Of a stretch of 43,974 bases of DNA, positions 42,050 through 43,974 are shown one piece after another. A model generated the notes under the pieces. The model was not told the origin of the DNA. It ran no database searches and worked only from the letters and a program-made list of their open reading frames with translations. The position numbers and the translations under genes were made by a program. The stretch is from an uncultured Lachnospiraceae bacterium (GTDB taxonomy: Bacteria; Bacillota; Clostridia; Lachnospirales; Lachnospiraceae), in the NCBI GenBank assembly GCA_934432885.1, contig CAKRYY010000025.1, positions 1 to 43,974 of the forward strand. The letters run 5' to 3'. Each line of letters starts with the position of its first letter. The first letter of the stretch is position 1.

Positions 42050-42469
42050 ATGATAAGAGAATTGCAGAAAGCAGATATAAATAGAGTCGCTGATATATGG
42101 TTAAACACCAATCTAAAGGCACATTATTTTATTTCTGAGCAATACTGGAAAGATAATTTTGAATTAGTGAAAAAAATGTTGTTGCAGGCAGAAGTCTATG
42201 TGTATGAGAATGACCACGAAATACAGGGTTTTATAGGACTGAGCGGAGAATATATTGAAGGCATTTTTGTTCCTGAAGAAATGCAGTCGCAGGGTATAGG
42301 CAGACTGCTGCTGAATTATATAAAGAATAGAAAAGTTAAATTACTTTTAAACGTGTACCAGAAGAATACGCGGGCAATACATTTTTATGAAAGAGTAGGA
42401 TTTGAAATCCAGCGTGAAGGCTTGGATGAAGCTACTGGAGAAAAAGAGTATGTAATGATATGGCAATAG
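42050..42469 (+). CDS. GNAT family N-acetyltransferase
   Basis: A compact GNAT of 139 residues with MIRELQKADINRVADIWLNT at the start, GIFVPEEMQSQGIGRLLLNY (about 75-94, the Q-x-x-G-x-G acetyl-CoA loop) and AIHFYERVGFEIQ (about 110-122). Related proteins acetylate small molecules or proteins; the substrate is unknown. AGGAGAG lies before the ATG. It is the last intact gene before the integrase remnant. Confidence 0.93.
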   Translation: MIRELQKADINRVADIWLNTNLKAHYFISEQYWKDNFELVKKMLLQAEVYVYENDHEIQGFIGLSGEYIEGIFVPEEMQSQGIGRLLLNYIKNRKVKLLLNVYQKNTRAIHFYERVGFEIQREGLDEATGEKEYVMIWQ

Positions 42470-42497
42470 AAGTCGAAATTTGTGGAGAGATTTTCTG

Positions 42498-42605
42498 AAC
42501 TTTCCTTATTTTAGGGGCTTTCCAGCCCCTTAGACAGTGAAATGATATGTATTTTCCCTTGTCTTTTGCCTTTATGCGGAATCCACAAGGGAAATAAGGA
42601 AAGTT
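42498..42605. repeat. nested inverted repeats beside the integrase remnant
   Basis: AACTTTCCTTATTT (42498-42511) is the exact reverse complement of 42592-42605. Within it lie a GGGGCT/AGCCCC hairpin (42514-42529) and a TTTCCCTTGT/ACAAGGGAAA pair (42553-42562, 42585-42594), the latter overlapping the outer right arm, so alternative folds compete. The position directly behind an integrase gene end suggests a former attachment or terminator region. Confidence 0.65.
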
Positions 42606-42610
42606 TTTAT

Positions 42611-42910
42611 TTAGTCGTTGCCTGCTACTTTATCAAGAAGTCTGGCAGAATTCCGTTCTGCCGTTCTTGTAGAGTGGGCATAGACATTCATTGTGGTACT
42701 GGCATCAGAGTGTCCTAACAGTTCCTGCACATCTTTTGAAGCAACTCCGTTTGAGAGGAGGTTGCTTGTGTAGGTGTGTCGCAACTGGTGAAAGTGGAAA
42801 TCTTCAAATACTTCCAGCTCCTTTGACACTGACCTGCATACAATGCTGAGTGTACTCGGCAATTCCAGACTGCCATCTGTGGATCTTTGAAGCCATAGGT
42901 ACCCGCGTGA
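42611..42910 (-). pseudogene. C-terminal fragment of a tyrosine recombinase (integrase)
   Basis: The translation holds the second half of the catalytic domain: FHQLRHTYTSNLLSNGVASK with the H-x-x-R box, VQELLGHSDASTTMNVYAHS with the second histidine and the nucleophilic tyrosine. The first catalytic arginine and the N-terminal domains are missing. The fragment is in frame with a DUF1349 fragment to its 5' side, so the 142-codon frame (to 43039) is a chimera. It marks a lost mobile element. Confidence 0.85.
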
Positions 42911-43236
42911 GACGAATTCTTTTCCATCATATGAATAATGAACAGAAAAGGTATCGTCCGTTCTTACTAAACGTAACCATATCTCATTTCCGTTTACGGT
43001 AATCACATTCGCATCATCAGAATATGTATTAGTCACCACAGTGCAGACAGAGGCAAATTCCCAATTGCCCTGTTCCAGACAAGCCTTAATTCAATGTCTG
43101 TCATCCTGAATGTATATCCTGTTTTTACAACAGATGTAAAAGGATCAACAAAATAATCTGCGCCTGAAATTGAGGTTATCTCAATCACATCCTTCTGAAT
43201 GTTGTACTCACAGTTTCCTTTAAATATAAAAATAGT
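42911..43236 (-). pseudogene. DUF1349 (concanavalin-like) protein remnant
   Basis: From about 43213 the minus strand reads GNCEYNIQKDVIEITSISGA and DYFVDPFTSVV, then a frame break, then VTNTYSDDANVITVNGNEIW and LRLVRTDDTFSVHYSYDGKEF. These are the first and last parts of a DUF1349 protein, a concanavalin-like fold often linked to glycoside hydrolases; the middle is deleted. It is directly downstream of an MFS gene, a common partner for carbohydrate uptake. Confidence 0.7.
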
Positions 43237-43240
43237 CCTC

Positions 43241-43974
43241 CTAAAATTTTTTCTTTGTATATAAAATGAATAGCATAATCAATAAAATAGCTGGAAAAAT
43301 AAGACCAACTCCCATTCCGACCTGAATATTATTGTCAGCACTCTGAGTGACATGACCTACAATACCTGGTCCAATACTACCGCCCAAATCGCCAGCCATA
43401 GCAAGCAATGCAAACATTGCGGTTCCTCCCATAGGGAATTCTTTAGATGAAATGCTTATTGTTCCAGGCCACATAATTCCTACAGAAAACCCACATACAA
43501 TACAACCAATCAAACCAAGTATTGGATTCGATGATAATGCAGTAAGCAAGTAACAGATTACACATAAGATTCCGGAACTTGCCATAAATTTCATTAAAGC
43601 TATTCGTTCTCCATATTTCCCGAAAATCACACGACTTATGCCCATTGCGACAGCAAACATGCATGGACCCGCCAGATCACCTATTGTTTTTGATAAACCA
43701 AGTGCTGCTTCGGCATAGGCAGAAGCCCATTGTGCCATTGCAAGTTCCGATGCACCGGAACAGATCATCAGGCAAATGGCAAGCCAGAATAAAGGTTTCC
43801 TAAATAGTTCAGTTACTTTCATTCCGCTTTCTTCATTTACCAGATATTCAATGGGACAGGTTGCAAAATTATAGATATTGACAATTGGAATAAGTGCCCA
43901 TAATACAGCGAGCCATTTCCAATTTTCGATTCCCAATATTAGGAAAAATATGGTTGAGATCAATATGGTTCCTA
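43241..43974 (-). CDS. MFS transporter, cut by window end
   Basis: The visible 244 codons are the C-terminal two thirds of a transporter closely related to the one at 25982: shared stretches include SKTIGDLAGP, GCIVCGFSVGIMWPGT versus GCAICGFSVGILWPGT, and GGTAMFALLAMAGDLGGS versus GGTAMFALLALAGDIGCS. The N-terminal helices lie beyond the window; the internal ATG at 43963 is not the start. The substrate is probably a small sugar or related compound, judged from the DUF1349 relic behind it. Confidence 0.92.
   Translation of the reverse strand, partial: GTILISTIFFLILGIENWKWLAVLWALIPIVNIYNFATCPIEYLVNEESGMKVTELFRKPLFWLAICLMICSGASELAMAQWASAYAEAALGLSKTIGDLAGPCMFAVAMGISRVIFGKYGERIALMKFMASSGILCVICYLLTALSSNPILGLIGCIVCGFSVGIMWPGTISISSKEFPMGGTAMFALLAMAGDLGGSIGPGIVGHVTQSADNNIQVGMGVGLIFPAILLIMLFILYTKKKF

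Overview
The window looks like a chromosomal segment of a Gram-positive, moderately low-GC Clostridia genome, most likely a Lachnospiraceae gut commensal. The evidence is the rpsL-rpsG-fusA-tuf order, the long Gram-positive type S12, strong AGGAGG-type ribosome binding sites, TTGACA/TATAAT promoters, a type II-A CRISPR-Cas locus and many small efflux, redox and acetyltransferase genes. I cannot name the species from sequence alone.

Layout. 1-4582: the str operon (rpsL, rpsG with GTG start, fusA with TTG start, tuf with its own promoter). 4585-10526: a 5.9 kb AT-rich island inserted exactly at the 3' end of tuf. It is bounded by a perfect 57-bp direct repeat of the tuf end (4528-4584 and 10470-10526) and carries no integrase. 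Its cargo is a remnant of an adenine DNA methylase, then four tightly packed co-directional genes: a HEPN-like protein, a DUF2971 protein, an AlbA_2/Schlafen-like protein with an HATPase-like domain, and an OLD-family ATPase/TOPRIM nuclease. This reads as a defence cassette and is the best candidate here for something undescribed. 10527-12613: the original tuf terminator and a chemotaxis receptor. 12672-20478: a complete type II-A CRISPR-Cas locus with a divergent tracrRNA, cas9, cas1, cas2, csn2, a very short leader and an array of 25 repeats and 24 spacers.

20528-25957: two NUDIX hydrolases, an SseB-like protein, a GNAT, a COG0523 GTPase, an HxlR regulator, and a zinc-macrodomain gene overlapping a class M sirtuin gene. 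Together they suggest an ADP-ribose theme. 25982-35934: an MFS transporter with divergent AraC, a YczE-like membrane protein, a MarR-MATE operon with a clear promoter/operator, a lipoprotein, an aldo/keto reductase with a ferredoxin tail, a Vat-type xenobiotic acetyltransferase behind a possible leader peptide, and a divergent LysR/MATE pair.

35935-43974: a worn region. It holds an antitoxin with a truncated toxin, a frameshifted DUF523 gene, an aminoglycoside-nucleotidyltransferase-like gene, a frameshifted GNAT, a TetR, EFR1 flavodoxin/ferredoxin and nitroreductase cluster, remnants of a glyoxalase, an AAA ATPase and an acetyltransferase, a TfoX-N protein, a GNAT, an integrase fragment fused in frame to a DUF1349 fragment, and a second MFS transporter (paralogue of the one at 25982) cut by the window end.
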